Assembly: GCA_944389505.1 (NCBI GenBank)
Contig: CALXMP010000009.1
Location: 1-64,000, forward strand
DNA length: 64,000 bases
From: an uncultured Spirochaetaceae bacterium
Lineage (GTDB): Bacteria > Spirochaetota > Spirochaetia > Sphaerochaetales > Sphaerochaetaceae
Reading direction: 5' to 3'
The translations under genes and the position numbers were made by a program. The notes beneath the pieces were generated by a model. The model searched no databases. It saw only the letters and a list, made by a program, of their open reading frames with translations, and was not told the origin of the DNA. Within the stretch, counting starts at the first letter, position 1. The number at the start of each line of letters is the position of its first letter. Below are positions 53,306 through 62,768 of the stretch, piece by piece.

Positions 53306-54412
53306 ATGTGGGATTTCATAAAGAGGGAAGTAGTATTCGTCATAGCATTGACAGCAGCGGTAGTGTCCGCATTCTTCAATCCTCCTTCCGCATCATGGCT
53401 GGAGGCAATAGATTTCAGGACGCTGGCCCTTCTTTTCTCCTTGATGGGTGTCTCGGAAGGGCTGAAGGTATCAGGGCTTTTCGATACCGCTGCGGGAATT
53501 CTCATGAAGAGGGCAGGGAACATGAGGATGCTATCAGCGATGCTCACAGCTGTCGTCTTCATCTCTTCGATGTTCTTCACGAATGATGTCGCCCTCCTGA
53601 TGTTCGTGCCTTTCACGATGATGCTTCTCGATAAGGAGAAGGCTGATGAGGGATATGTCATAAAGCTTGTGGTACTCGAGACGATAGCCGCCAATCTCGG
53701 CTCCATGACGACTCCAGTAGGCAACCCGCAGAATCTCTATATCTGCTCATTCTTCGGAGTAGAGGCCCCGGCATTCTTCCGTACTATCATTCCTTATTCA
53801 ATTATCTCACTGCTTCTTATAGTGCTCTCATTTAGGATATTCCTGTGGAAATCTGGCAGCGTAGAGAAGGAGACGAGGGCTGTCAGGAAGATGGATAAGC
53901 ATAGGACGATCATCTATCTGGTCTTCCTCCTTGCCGCTATGTTCTCGGTATTCCGGGTGATAAGCTGGCAGCTCCTGTTTGTCGTTGAGCTTATTTTCCT
54001 CCTTGCATTCGACAGGAATATCCTGAAGCGCATAGATTACATCCTCCTTCTCACATTCGTGGCATTCTTCATATTCAGCGAGAATCTGAGGAGCATGGAT
54101 GCAGTCCAGGGCTTTATATCATCCCCTATGGCAAGCCATCCAGTTGCCGTATCAGCGGCTGTGTCCCAGATAATAAGCAATGTCCCTGCCGCCATACTTC
54201 TTTCATCCTTCACAGATAGCTTTGAAGGAGTCCTCATCGGAACGGATATCGGAGGGCTGGGAACGCCTATCGCATCCCTTGCTTCCCTCATATCACTGAA
54301 GTTCTATTTCAGGAGAGAGTCAGGACGGAAGGGTATGTATATGGCATTCTTCCTGATGCTCAATATCGTGCTATTGGCCATCCTTGCTCTTTTTTCGGCA
54401 ATAATCCCCTGA
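53306..54412 (+). CDS. SLC13/ArsB-like ion transporter family protein
   Basis: 368 residues, about ten membrane helices. The family pattern is clear: FRTLALLFSLMGVSEGLKVSGLFD, MFFTNDVALLMFVPFT, and NLGSMTTPVGNPQNLYI, the conserved TPxGNPQN of CitMHS/ArsB-type proteins. The second half ends with SNVPAAILLSSF and GTDIGGLGTPIASLASLISL. The transported anion or metal cannot be told. A GGGGGA site precedes the ATG. Confidence 0.88.
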   Translation: MWDFIKREVVFVIALTAAVVSAFFNPPSASWLEAIDFRTLALLFSLMGVSEGLKVSGLFDTAAGILMKRAGNMRMLSAMLTAVVFISSMFFTNDVALLMFVPFTMMLLDKEKADEGYVIKLVVLETIAANLGSMTTPVGNPQNLYICSFFGVEAPAFFRTIIPYSIISLLLIVLSFRIFLWKSGSVEKETRAVRKMDKHRTIIYLVFLLAAMFSVFRVISWQLLFVVELIFLLAFDRNILKRIDYILLLTFVAFFIFSENLRSMDAVQGFISSPMASHPVAVSAAVSQIISNVPAAILLSSFTDSFEGVLIGTDIGGLGTPIASLASLISLKFYFRRESGRKGMYMAFFLMLNIVLLAILALFSAIIP

Positions 54413-54449
54413 TCTGTCTGTTTCTCAAGCTCCTCACATTTTCCATCTT

Positions 54450-54480
54450 ATGGTAATATTGGATTACGAGAGGTACGCTA
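54450..54480 (+). promoter_or_regulatory. -10 and ribosome site of the BMP-type importer operon
   Basis: TGGTAATAT is an extended -10 near 54451-54459; the start near 54466 leaves a leader of about 15 bases with GAGAGGT before the TTG at 54481. Confidence 0.45.
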
Positions 54481-56010
54481 TTGGAACACAACCCTGCAAT
54501 TGAAATGAGAGGCATTACCAAGCGTTTCGGACAGGTCGTAGCGAATGACAGCATCGATCTGACGATCCGGCGTGGTGAGATAATGGCGCTGCTGGGAGAG
54601 AACGGCAGCGGGAAGACAACTCTCATGAATATGCTCTCCGGTATCTATCAGCCCGATGGTGGCGAGATATGCAAGGATGGTAATCCCATCTACATCCATT
54701 CCCCCCGAGAGGCTTTTGGTTATGGCATAGGAATGATCCATCAGCACTATAAGCTCATTGAGGTCTTCACAGCAGCGGAGAATATCATTCTCGGTCTGAA
54801 TGAGGAGAAGATGGATCTGAAGCAGACGGCTTCGAAGGTCCGGGAGATATGCAGCCGCTATGGATTCGACATCGATCCGGATCAGAAGGTCTACGATATG
54901 TCGGTCTCACAGAAGCAGACTGTAGAGATTGTTAAAGTTCTCTACCGTGGTGCTGATATCCTCATCCTCGATGAGCCGACGGCTGTCCTTACGCCTCAGG
55001 AGACGCAGAAGCTCTTCCGTGTCCTCAGGAACATGAAGGAGGATGGGAAGGCCATTGTCATAATAACCCACAAGCTCCATGAGGTTATGGAGGTCTCTGA
55101 TAAAGTCGCGGTTCTGAGGAAGGGAAAGTACATAGGGACGGTCAATACCTCGGAGACAAATCCTCAGGCCCTTACTGATATGATGGTCGGACATGCTGTC
55201 TCCCTGAATATAGATCGCCCAAAATACGATGCCCCCAAGAAGAAGCTTATTGTTGAGAATCTCACATGCGTCGATGATGAGGGCGTTAAGAAGCTCGATT
55301 CCGTTTCCTTTACGGCATATACAGGAGAGATTCTTGGTGTCGCAGGTATTTCAGGATCGGGGCAGAAGGAGCTTCTCGAGGCGATAACAGGTCTCTATTC
55401 CGTGAAGAGCGGCAGTGTCAGATTCATCGGCGATGATGGACAGGAGATCGAGCTTGTAGGCAAGACTCCGATGAAGATAAGGCAGACAGGTGTCGGAATG
55501 GCTTTCGTCCCTGAGGACAGGCTTGGCATGGGACTTGTAGGCTCCATGGGCATGACAGGCAACATGCTTCTCCGTTCATGGAAGGCCGGGAAGGGCGCTC
55601 TTGTCCGCAGAAAGGAGCCGGAAGCTCTTGCAGGGAGGATCCTGGAGGAGCTTGAGGTCGTCACTCCGGGGGTTGATTATCCTGTCAGAAGACTTTCCGG
55701 AGGAAATGTCCAGAAGGTTCTTGTCGGACGTGAGATATCAAGTGAGCCTGCAGTGCTGATGACTGCCTATGCCGTGCGTGGCCTGGATATAAATACATCC
55801 TATACAATCTACAATCTTCTGACAGAACAGAAGATGAAGGGCGTTGCTGTCATATATGTCGGAGAGGATCTCGATGTCCTTCTTGAGCTTGCTGACAGGA
55901 TCGTCGTGCTCTGCGGCGGTCAGGTTGCAGGCATCGCCGATGCACGTACTGCAACGAAGGAAGAGATCGGTCTGATGATGACACAGTTCTCTGCCAAGGA
56001 GGAAGAATGA
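54481..56010 (+). CDS. BMP/nucleoside-type ABC transporter, double ATPase
   Basis: 509 residues, TTG start with GAGAGGT upstream. Two ABC domains: the first has GENGSGKTT, QKQTVEIVKVL and ILILDEPTAVLTP; the second has GISGSGQKELLEAITG, LSGGNVQKVLVGREI and a Walker B segment VLMTAYAVRGLDI. This is the YufO/NupO class that energises BMP-type nucleoside uptake. The second site lacks the canonical PT before RGLD (AV here). The next gene overlaps by four bases. Confidence 0.9.
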   Translation: MEHNPAIEMRGITKRFGQVVANDSIDLTIRRGEIMALLGENGSGKTTLMNMLSGIYQPDGGEICKDGNPIYIHSPREAFGYGIGMIHQHYKLIEVFTAAENIILGLNEEKMDLKQTASKVREICSRYGFDIDPDQKVYDMSVSQKQTVEIVKVLYRGADILILDEPTAVLTPQETQKLFRVLRNMKEDGKAIVIITHKLHEVMEVSDKVAVLRKGKYIGTVNTSETNPQALTDMMVGHAVSLNIDRPKYDAPKKKLIVENLTCVDDEGVKKLDSVSFTAYTGEILGVAGISGSGQKELLEAITGLYSVKSGSVRFIGDDGQEIELVGKTPMKIRQTGVGMAFVPEDRLGMGLVGSMGMTGNMLLRSWKAGKGALVRRKEPEALAGRILEELEVVTPGVDYPVRRLSGGNVQKVLVGREISSEPAVLMTAYAVRGLDINTSYTIYNLLTEQKMKGVAVIYVGEDLDVLLELADRIVVLCGGQVAGIADARTATKEEIGLMMTQFSAKEEE

Positions 56011-57107
56011 TGAGCACAGAAGCCAGAACTCCTATGGTACGTCTTGCTAAGCGCAGTGATATGAGTCCGCGGATGATCTGGTGCATCCGGTTCGGGTCTA
56101 TATTGATAGCGCTTCTTCTTGGCTGCATTCCAATACTTCTTACAGGAAGCAATCCGATTGCCGCTTATGAAGTGATTGTTGCGGGATCCCTCTCGAGGCC
56201 GATATACATAAGGCAGACGATAAGGATCGCGATTCCGCTCCTTGGATGTGCGCTCGCGATAGCCCCATGCTTCAAGATGCGTTTCTGGAATATCGGGGCA
56301 GAAGGGCAGATAACGATGGGGGCTGTCTTCGCATCGTACTTTGCGCTCTTCTGGGTGAATAGGATTCCCCATGTCCCTCTCCTTATCGTCATGGGTATTG
56401 CCAGTGCCATCGCTGGTGGTATATGGGCCTTGATTCCAGCATTCTTCAAAGCTAAGTGGAATACGAATGAGACGCTCTTCACACTCATGATGAACTATAT
56501 AGCCATCGGCATAGTCGCATGGCTCCAAGGCGGTCCCTGGGAGGGCAGGAAGGGTTCGCAGCTCATTCCTATGTTCAATGATGCCGCAAGGCTTCCTGAG
56601 GTATTCCGCGTCAACTGCGGATGGATCATCGTCCTTGTCCTCGCTGTATTGATGCATATCTACATGAATAAGACGAAGCAGGGCTATGAGATAGCTGTAA
56701 TAGGTGATTCGGTCAACACAGCGCGCTATGCAGGCATGAATGTCGGCTGGATAATGATGCGCACGATGTTCATATCCGGCGCGATAAGCGGGCTTGTAGG
56801 CTTCATAATCGTATCGGGCGCGAACTATACGCTGTATAAAGGAGTCGCTAACGGTGTCGGCTTCACCTCGATAACTGTTGCATGGCTCTCACAGCTCAAT
56901 TCATTTGCCATGATTGCCATATCCATGGTCCTCGCCATCCTTGAGAAGGGTGCGAATACGCTTCAGACCAGGATGCAGATTCCGGCTTCGATTGCAGATA
57001 TCATAACGGGCATACTTCTCTTCTGCATGCTCAGTTCGGAGTTCTTCATCAATTACAGGCTGATTTTCCGCAGGAAGGATGAGAAAGGCAAGGAGGCCGA
57101 CGCATGA
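56007..57107 (+). CDS. BMP/nucleoside-type ABC transporter permease, YufP class
   Basis: 366 residues, about nine membrane helices. KMRFWNIGAEGQITMGAVFAS and GANYTLYKGVANGVGFTSITVAWL are typical BPD_transp_2 motifs. AAGGAGG lies before the paired ATGATG; either could start. Coupled to its partner permease by overlap. Confidence 0.9.
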   Translation: MMSTEARTPMVRLAKRSDMSPRMIWCIRFGSILIALLLGCIPILLTGSNPIAAYEVIVAGSLSRPIYIRQTIRIAIPLLGCALAIAPCFKMRFWNIGAEGQITMGAVFASYFALFWVNRIPHVPLLIVMGIASAIAGGIWALIPAFFKAKWNTNETLFTLMMNYIAIGIVAWLQGGPWEGRKGSQLIPMFNDAARLPEVFRVNCGWIIVLVLAVLMHIYMNKTKQGYEIAVIGDSVNTARYAGMNVGWIMMRTMFISGAISGLVGFIIVSGANYTLYKGVANGVGFTSITVAWLSQLNSFAMIAISMVLAILEKGANTLQTRMQIPASIADIITGILLFCMLSSEFFINYRLIFRRKDEKGKEADA

Positions 57108-58087
57108 CAACCCTTATCACATTGATAGTAGCAGCTGTTACCTTCGGCACAGTCCTGATGTATGGAACGCTGGGAGAGATACTGACAGAGAAGTCCGGCA
57201 ACCTCAACCTTGGTGTAGAGGGAATCATGTATATGGGTGGTGCATTCGGCCTTGCTGGTGCATTCTACTATGAGAAAGCCGCAGGAGGCGCTGCCAGCGG
57301 TCCTGTTGCGATAATCATCGCTATCCTCGCCGCATTCGCTGCTGGAATGGCTGCTTCCGCTATATACAGCTTCATAACGATCACTCTCAGGGCGAATCAG
57401 AACGTCACAGGTCTCGCTCTCTCTATCTTCGGCACCGGAATAGGTCAGTTCGTAGGTGAGTTCATGAGAGTCAGCGAGAAGGGATATGTCGCTCTCAGCA
57501 ATGATCTCAAGGATGCATTCTCTGCTGCAATCTTCCCTGATTTCCTCATCAATATCCCTGTTATCGGAAGGATATTCTTCTCCCACACGGTATTCTTCTA
57601 CCTTGCAGTCCTGCTTGCAGTCCTTATGTACCTCTTCCTCCGGAAGACACGCTACGGCCTCTATCTCTCGGCTGTCGGCGAATCCCCCGCAACATCCGAT
57701 GCGGCTGGCATCAATGTAGCAAAATACAAATACCTTGCAACAACGATCGGCGGTGGTATCTCAGCAATAGGCGGCATGGTGTATATCATGACGACTGCGG
57801 GGTGTGTATGGAACCATGAAGGACTTTCCGGAGTAGGCTGGCTTGCTGTTGCTCTCGTAATCTTCTGCATATGGAGACCTCTCAATGCGATATGGGGCTC
57901 TGTGCTGTTCGGCGCGATGATGATCATGTATCTCCGTGTATCGATTCCATTCATACCTACGGAGATCTATAAGATACTGCCATACATCGTCACAGTCATC
58001 GTTCTCATACTCACAAGCATGAAGAACAGCCGCGACAAGCAGCCTCCTGCATCGCTTGGCAACAATTATTTCAGAGAAGAGAGATGA
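57104..58087 (+). CDS. BMP/nucleoside-type ABC transporter permease, YufQ class
   Basis: 327 residues, about nine membrane helices. GEILTEKSGNLNLGVEGIMYMGG and RANQNVTGLALSIFGTGIG are family motifs. It completes the membrane pore with the preceding gene. A terminator follows before the binding protein, which has its own promoter. Confidence 0.9.
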   Translation: MTTLITLIVAAVTFGTVLMYGTLGEILTEKSGNLNLGVEGIMYMGGAFGLAGAFYYEKAAGGAASGPVAIIIAILAAFAAGMAASAIYSFITITLRANQNVTGLALSIFGTGIGQFVGEFMRVSEKGYVALSNDLKDAFSAAIFPDFLINIPVIGRIFFSHTVFFYLAVLLAVLMYLFLRKTRYGLYLSAVGESPATSDAAGINVAKYKYLATTIGGGISAIGGMVYIMTTAGCVWNHEGLSGVGWLAVALVIFCIWRPLNAIWGSVLFGAMMIMYLRVSIPFIPTEIYKILPYIVTVIVLILTSMKNSRDKQPPASLGNNYFREER

Positions 58088-58094
58088 AAAATCT

Positions 58095-58122
58095 GGACTG
58101 CTGTGATATGCAGTCCTTTTTT
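58095..58122 (+). terminator. Terminator after the importer permease
   Basis: GGACTGC (58095-58101) pairs with GCAGTCC (58110-58116), followed by TTTTTTATG. The same GGACTGC/GCAGTC arms occur in the terminator after rpsG. Confidence 0.85.
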
Positions 58123-58126
58123 ATGG

Positions 58127-58135
58127 TGCTAGAAT
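58127..58135 (+). promoter_or_regulatory. Promoter of the BMP-family binding protein
   Basis: TGCTAGAAT is an extended -10 directly after the terminator T-run. The predicted start near 58142 gives an 88-base leader, unlike the short leaders elsewhere in the window. Confidence 0.6.
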
Positions 58136-58229
58136 ATAGCCAGAAAGGTTGGTAATTGTCTGTTCGTCGAAGATGGCGGGGATGCAGATCATATCTCCGC
58201 CCTGATAATGAAACTTTTAAGGAGAGCAT

Positions 58230-59450
58230 ATGAAGAAAATTTCGTTCGTTCTTATTGTGCTGGCTCTTATTTCCGGTTTTGTATTCGCAAGCGGCAGCAG
58301 CGAGACAGCTGCTCCTGCAGATAGCAATACCGTAAGAGTCGGTCTTCTCTGTATTGGTGATGAAAACGATCAGGGATACACCTACAACTTCATCAGAGGC
58401 CGTGATGAGGCAACTGAGATGCTCAAGGCAGATGGCATCAATGTTGAGTGGGTGACAAAGTACAACATCGGCGAGGATGCGACATGCAGAGACGCTAATA
58501 TCGAGGCTGCTGAGGAAGGATGCCAGATCATCATCAACAACAGCTACGGTTTTGAGCCTTTCATGCTCGAGGTTGTCGATGACTATCCAGAGATTGAGTT
58601 CATCAGCTGTACGAACTGCGCATCAGCATTCGACGGCAGAGACAATACCCACAACGCTTTCGCCAATATCTATGAAGGCAGATACATCGCAGGTGTTGTT
58701 GCAGGTCTCAAGCTCCAGCAGATGATCGATGAGGGTACAATCACTCCAGAGCAGGCTATAATCGGATACGTAGGCGCATACTCATTCGCAGAGGTTATCT
58801 CTGGATTCACATCCTACTTCCTCGGTGCAAGGTCTGTATGTCCGTCGGTTACGATGAAGGTTTCCTTCGTAGGCTCATGGTCTGATGCTACAGCTGAGTC
58901 CGATGCGGCTCTTGCTCTTGCTGATCAGGGCTGTGTGATGATCTCCCAGCATTCTGACAACACAACACCGGCAACAGCTGCTCAGTCACGCGGCGTATTC
59001 CACACGGGATACAACAATGACATGACCGGTATTGCTCCTAATGCATCGCTCATCTCCACAAGGATCGATTGGGGTATCTACTTCTATGAGGCTATCAAGG
59101 CATATGTCAATGGCGAAGAGATTCCTCAGGACTGGTGCAAGGGAATGGGAGATGGTGCTGTCGTGATGACTCAGCTCAATGAGGCAATCGCTGCTCCTGG
59201 AACAGCAGAGAAGATCGCTGAGGTAGAGCAGGCTATCGCTGATGGTACTATCCAGGTATTCGATACAAGCACATTCACGGTCAATGGCGAGGAGCTCACA
59301 CACGCATTCGCTCTTGATACCGATGGTGATTTCACAGCAGATTCCGAGGAAGCTGTCTATGATGGCGCATTCCACGAGTCTGTATTCCAGTCTGCTCCGT
59401 ACTTTACAGTGCAGATCGATGGAATCGAGTGGCTCAACGCTGCTTATTGA
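58230..59450 (+). CDS. BMP-family (basic membrane protein) substrate-binding protein
   Basis: 406 residues. The signal peptide ends GFVFASGSSE, cut probably before SGSS; no lipobox Cys, unlike many BMP proteins. The mature part is the BMP/PnrA fold (VRVGLLCIGDENDQGYTYNF, then an aromatic-rich NSYGFEPF). PnrA-type proteins bind purine nucleosides. It is separately expressed from its three partner genes, which favours excess binding protein. TAAGGAG sets the start. Confidence 0.92.
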   Translation: MKKISFVLIVLALISGFVFASGSSETAAPADSNTVRVGLLCIGDENDQGYTYNFIRGRDEATEMLKADGINVEWVTKYNIGEDATCRDANIEAAEEGCQIIINNSYGFEPFMLEVVDDYPEIEFISCTNCASAFDGRDNTHNAFANIYEGRYIAGVVAGLKLQQMIDEGTITPEQAIIGYVGAYSFAEVISGFTSYFLGARSVCPSVTMKVSFVGSWSDATAESDAALALADQGCVMISQHSDNTTPATAAQSRGVFHTGYNNDMTGIAPNASLISTRIDWGIYFYEAIKAYVNGEEIPQDWCKGMGDGAVVMTQLNEAIAAPGTAEKIAEVEQAIADGTIQVFDTSTFTVNGEELTHAFALDTDGDFTADSEEAVYDGAFHESVFQSAPYFTVQIDGIEWLNAAY

Positions 59451-59470
59451 TCAGATTACTGCTGATTACC

Positions 59471-59490
59471 GCCCCTCCGATGCGAGGGGC
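59471..59490 (+). terminator. Terminator after the BMP gene
   Basis: GCCCCTC (59471-59477) pairs with GAGGGGC (59484-59490), followed by ATTGTTATTC. It may also act on the convergent esterase transcript. Confidence 0.65.
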
Positions 59491-59501
59491 ATTGTTATTC
59501 T

Positions 59502-61274
59502 CTATACCTCTTTTCCGTCGTAATACAGCTTCTTCGTACTGGGATCCTTGGAGAAATGGCTGAGGAACTCCGCCCATGCTGTCCTGCATTCGCTTGGCCA
59601 TGTGGCATGTGTCTTTGTCTCCATCTCAACGCATCTGAGGATAGGAATGCCAGATGCTGAATGGAATAGATAGTTTATGGCTGATCCGACCTTGAATGAG
59701 CAGTTCTTCCCTCCGTCATTGTATGTATAGCTATCCCAGTTCTCCTTCAGATTGAATGCATCGTGCCAGTGTTCGATGAGCATCCTTGCATCATCTGTAC
59801 CGAAACCTCCGGGGAACATATTGTCATCAAGCCCCATACCAGCTATTACAGGCACGACCGAGCCATTGATGAAGGGGAGTGCTTCGCCTTCCATGTTGAG
59901 GATCTTCGCAGAGAAAGGTGCCACTGCCGTGAACGTATCCGGACGATAGCTTGCGCAGGCCCAGGACATCATGCCTCCTGAGGACTGTCCGCTTGCATAT
60001 ACCCTGCTTCTGTCTATATTGAAGTTCTCTGCTGCCCATTTATAGAGATAATCCACGAAAAGCATGTCAGAGGGACGGTCATGCTGGGGTTTTCCTGTAT
60101 TCCACATCGCACGGAATCTCTCGTTTATCACCATATCCGAGACGGAGCGAATGCGGTTTGGAAGCGATGCAGTCGGGCAGATTATCATGAATCCATACTC
60201 CTCAGCAGTCTCTGCCCATCCCATGCGGTCAGCAATCTCATCTCCGCTTCCTCCGGCTCCATGGAAGACAAAGAGAAGCGGGAATGGTTTCGAGTCATCC
60301 ACTGACTCAGGTTTATACACCCACCATACACGCAGATACGCATCAGATCCGTCAGCATGGTATCCTCCTGCGACCATTTTGGAGAACTTCATGAATCCGC
60401 GCTCTTCTATTGACGGATAGCGTCTGAGAGCTCCATTTGCATTGCCGGGGTATCGGGCAGTGCCTGAGAAGACCATATTCCAGATTGATTCTGAATACTC
60501 GGCTGAGAGGCAATCCTTCCAGTCACGGTCATCATGGACAGTCAGTGCGCACCAATGCTCATCCACAGTCCCTCCAGCCTCCGGCTTCCAGATCCGCCTC
60601 CCGTCTATGCATTCGGGGCTGTCAGAGCTATGGTTTGCCGCTCTGTAGTACTTAATCTCACGGGAAAGGCTCTCATCATTGCTTCTGCAGGATATCCACA
60701 CAGGCATCTGGACCTGGCTGTATAGGACACCCGGGACCTTGGTCATCTTAGCATTCATCATGGAAAGCTCTTCTTCATCCATCCCGCTTTCCCCGACGAG
60801 CGCTGTTCCAGCCCAGCTCCGCGGGAAGAGCCTGCTCTGCCTGCCGATGACGGATGCAGTCTCGCCATATGCATAGATGTAGAACTTCGATGAGAATGCA
60901 GAGGCAAACGGTCTGTAGTTCACATCCTCCCGCAGGGCATTTATATAGGCAATCTCGCTCTCGTCATCGCCCCATGCACCATTCTCAGCTTCCATCATGA
61001 CAAGATAGAAATGATTCTTTTCAGCAAGGCTCTTCCATCCGCTTTCAATGAGGAATCTGTCTGTCTCATAGGATGCCGGCACACCTATGAATATGGTGGG
61101 CTGGTTGTATTCACTGCCATCGGGTATATAGAACTTGGCTGTACGGATTTTGTCCCTGCTTACCCTGCAGCGGAAATCATAGTATCCGCACAGTGCCTGC
61201 TGATAATAATTCTCCGGATCTATTGTGAGGCTGTCCGCCTTGGGCAGCCTCATAGCAATCAGTTTTTCTTCCAT
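59502..61274 (-). CDS. Esterase with two hydrolase-like halves (PHB depolymerase/feruloyl-esterase-like C-half)
   Basis: 590 residues without signal peptide. The C-terminal half is an active-looking alpha/beta hydrolase: LLFVFHGAGGSGDEIADRMGW, the nucleophile elbow ASGQSSGGMMS (Ser near 430), an Asp region DDNMFPGG, and the catalytic His in KTHATW. The N-terminal half (about 50-190) also reads like a hydrolase core (PTIFIGVPASYETDRF; FYIYAYGETASV), but its elbow lacks the Ser, so it is probably inactive. AGGAAG precedes the ATG. Confidence 0.75.
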   Translation of the reverse strand: MEEKLIAMRLPKADSLTIDPENYYQQALCGYYDFRCRVSRDKIRTAKFYIPDGSEYNQPTIFIGVPASYETDRFLIESGWKSLAEKNHFYLVMMEAENGAWGDDESEIAYINALREDVNYRPFASAFSSKFYIYAYGETASVIGRQSRLFPRSWAGTALVGESGMDEEELSMMNAKMTKVPGVLYSQVQMPVWISCRSNDESLSREIKYYRAANHSSDSPECIDGRRIWKPEAGGTVDEHWCALTVHDDRDWKDCLSAEYSESIWNMVFSGTARYPGNANGALRRYPSIEERGFMKFSKMVAGGYHADGSDAYLRVWWVYKPESVDDSKPFPLLFVFHGAGGSGDEIADRMGWAETAEEYGFMIICPTASLPNRIRSVSDMVINERFRAMWNTGKPQHDRPSDMLFVDYLYKWAAENFNIDRSRVYASGQSSGGMMSWACASYRPDTFTAVAPFSAKILNMEGEALPFINGSVVPVIAGMGLDDNMFPGGFGTDDARMLIEHWHDAFNLKENWDSYTYNDGGKNCSFKVGSAINYLFHSASGIPILRCVEMETKTHATWPSECRTAWAEFLSHFSKDPSTKKLYYDGKEV

Positions 61275-61298
61275 GGCTTCCTAACTCTAGCATAGATA

Positions 61299-61318
61299 AT
61301 CCCCTCCTGAGAGGGGAT
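61299..61318. terminator. Terminator of the tryptophanase gene
   Basis: ATCCCCTC-CTGA-GAGGGGAT, a perfect 8-bp stem lying between the lyase stop and the esterase start. A TGCTAGAGT, 9 bases before the esterase ATG on the minus strand, could be its own promoter. Confidence 0.65.
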
Positions 61319-61322
61319 GCTG

Positions 61323-62768
61323 TCAGAGACTGTCTCCGAAATCCTTCCGGAAGGCTTTCACAAGCTCCTCCTGCCAAGGGGAGACCGGTTCGAGCCTGCC
61401 GAAGAAGAACCTCAGCGATGATGGCTCCTCAACGAACCTCAGTCCACCTATAAGATCCCTGTGGTCGTAGAGCCATTTGATCCTGTCCACTGCATATTTC
61501 ACCTGTGAAAGGGTGAAGACGCGGCGGGGAAGGGCAAGGCGCAGAAGCTCTACCGATGCAAGATGTTCCGATCCATCAGGCTCTCTCTGCTCTGAGACAG
61601 TTCCTCTTTCCATGCCTCTTATGCCGCCCGCGATATACACCGCAGCGCCGAGCGCGGCAGCTGGATACTCTTCCTGACGCACATTGGGGATGAAGCGTGA
61701 TGCATCGAGATGGCATCCAAGTCCTCCAGGAGGAGTGACGACAGGTACGCCAAGCCTTATCAGCTCATTTGTCATGTATTCGATGAAGAGCGGCCCCTGG
61801 GATATGACATCCATATCCATTGTCTCCTCAAGTCCTACTGCCATCGCTTCCATCTCCCTTACGCTCATTCCGCCGTAGGTGAGGAAGCCTTCGAACATCG
61901 GGACAAGCTCCCTCATCTTCGTATAGAGCGCCTTGTCATGGAGCGCGATACCGCCGCCACGGGCGAATCCGAGCTTTCTTGCCGAGAAGTATATGATGTC
62001 CATCTTCGCGGAGATGCGCTTTGTTATCTCCCTTATGGAGAGATTCTTTGCAGCTTCTTCTCTTGTCTTGATGAAGTAGAGATTATCCTGCAGGAGGCTT
62101 GCATCGATTACCATCAGCTTGCCATAGCTATGGACAAGATCCGCAGTTGCCTCCATGTTCTCAAGCGACAGAGGCTGGCCTCCGATAAGATTCGTTCCTG
62201 CCTCGATTCTTACGAAAGGAATCCTGTCTCCCTTCTCATCGAGGAGCTTCTTAAGCTTTTCAAGGTCGAAGTTGCCCTTGAATGGATGGTCGCTTGTGAG
62301 CTTTATCCCTTCATCGATGACCAGCTCCTCAACACTTCCTCCAAGCCTTGTTATATGTGCTTTCGTGGTAGTGAAGTGGTAGTTCATCGGGATTATCGAG
62401 CCTTCCTTGACGAATGTCATCGCAATGATGTTCTCCGCAGCTCTTCCCTGATGGGCCGGAAGGAAGTAATCGGTGTCGAAGATCTCCTTGAGCTTGTCAG
62501 TAAGTCGTGTGAATGTGGCGCTTCCTGCATAGCTGTCATCAGCTACCATCATGGAGGCAAGCTGCCTGTCGCTCATCGCGTTCACACCGCTGTCCGTGAG
62601 CATATCGAGGAAGATGTCCTTGTTCTTCAGCAGGAATGTGTTGTTCCCTGCTTCCGCTATCGCCTCTGCCCTGCGTTCCACCGGAACGAGGTCAAGCTTC
62701 TGTACGATTCTTACCTTATGTAGTTCGAGGGGAACATTCTCCCCTGTGTAGAATTGGATTTCTGCCAT
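61323..62768 (-). CDS. Tryptophanase / tyrosine phenol-lyase family beta-eliminating lyase
   Basis: 481 residues from ATG 62768, with GAGGG upstream. It is a PLP enzyme of the Beta_elim_lyase fold: YAGSATFTRL, LPAHQGRAAENI, GTNLIGGQPLS, and the PLP lysine in YFSARKLGFARGGG. The lysine context differs from the SAKKD of classic TnaA and Tpl, so the amino acid used is uncertain. Known family reactions cut Trp, Tyr or Cys to pyruvate and ammonia. The LrgAB pair lies just upstream on the same strand. Confidence 0.85.
   Translation of the reverse strand: MAEIQFYTGENVPLELHKVRIVQKLDLVPVERRAEAIAEAGNNTFLLKNKDIFLDMLTDSGVNAMSDRQLASMMVADDSYAGSATFTRLTDKLKEIFDTDYFLPAHQGRAAENIIAMTFVKEGSIIPMNYHFTTTKAHITRLGGSVEELVIDEGIKLTSDHPFKGNFDLEKLKKLLDEKGDRIPFVRIEAGTNLIGGQPLSLENMEATADLVHSYGKLMVIDASLLQDNLYFIKTREEAAKNLSIREITKRISAKMDIIYFSARKLGFARGGGIALHDKALYTKMRELVPMFEGFLTYGGMSVREMEAMAVGLEETMDMDVISQGPLFIEYMTNELIRLGVPVVTPPGGLGCHLDASRFIPNVRQEEYPAAALGAAVYIAGGIRGMERGTVSEQREPDGSEHLASVELLRLALPRRVFTLSQVKYAVDRIKWLYDHRDLIGGLRFVEEPSSLRFFFGRLEPVSPWQEELVKAFRKDFGDSL

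Noticed and set aside
61710-62723. 337-codon frame antisense to the lyase gene
   Set aside because: Composition is rich in Cys, His and Arg with no domain; the minus-strand lyase is clearly real.
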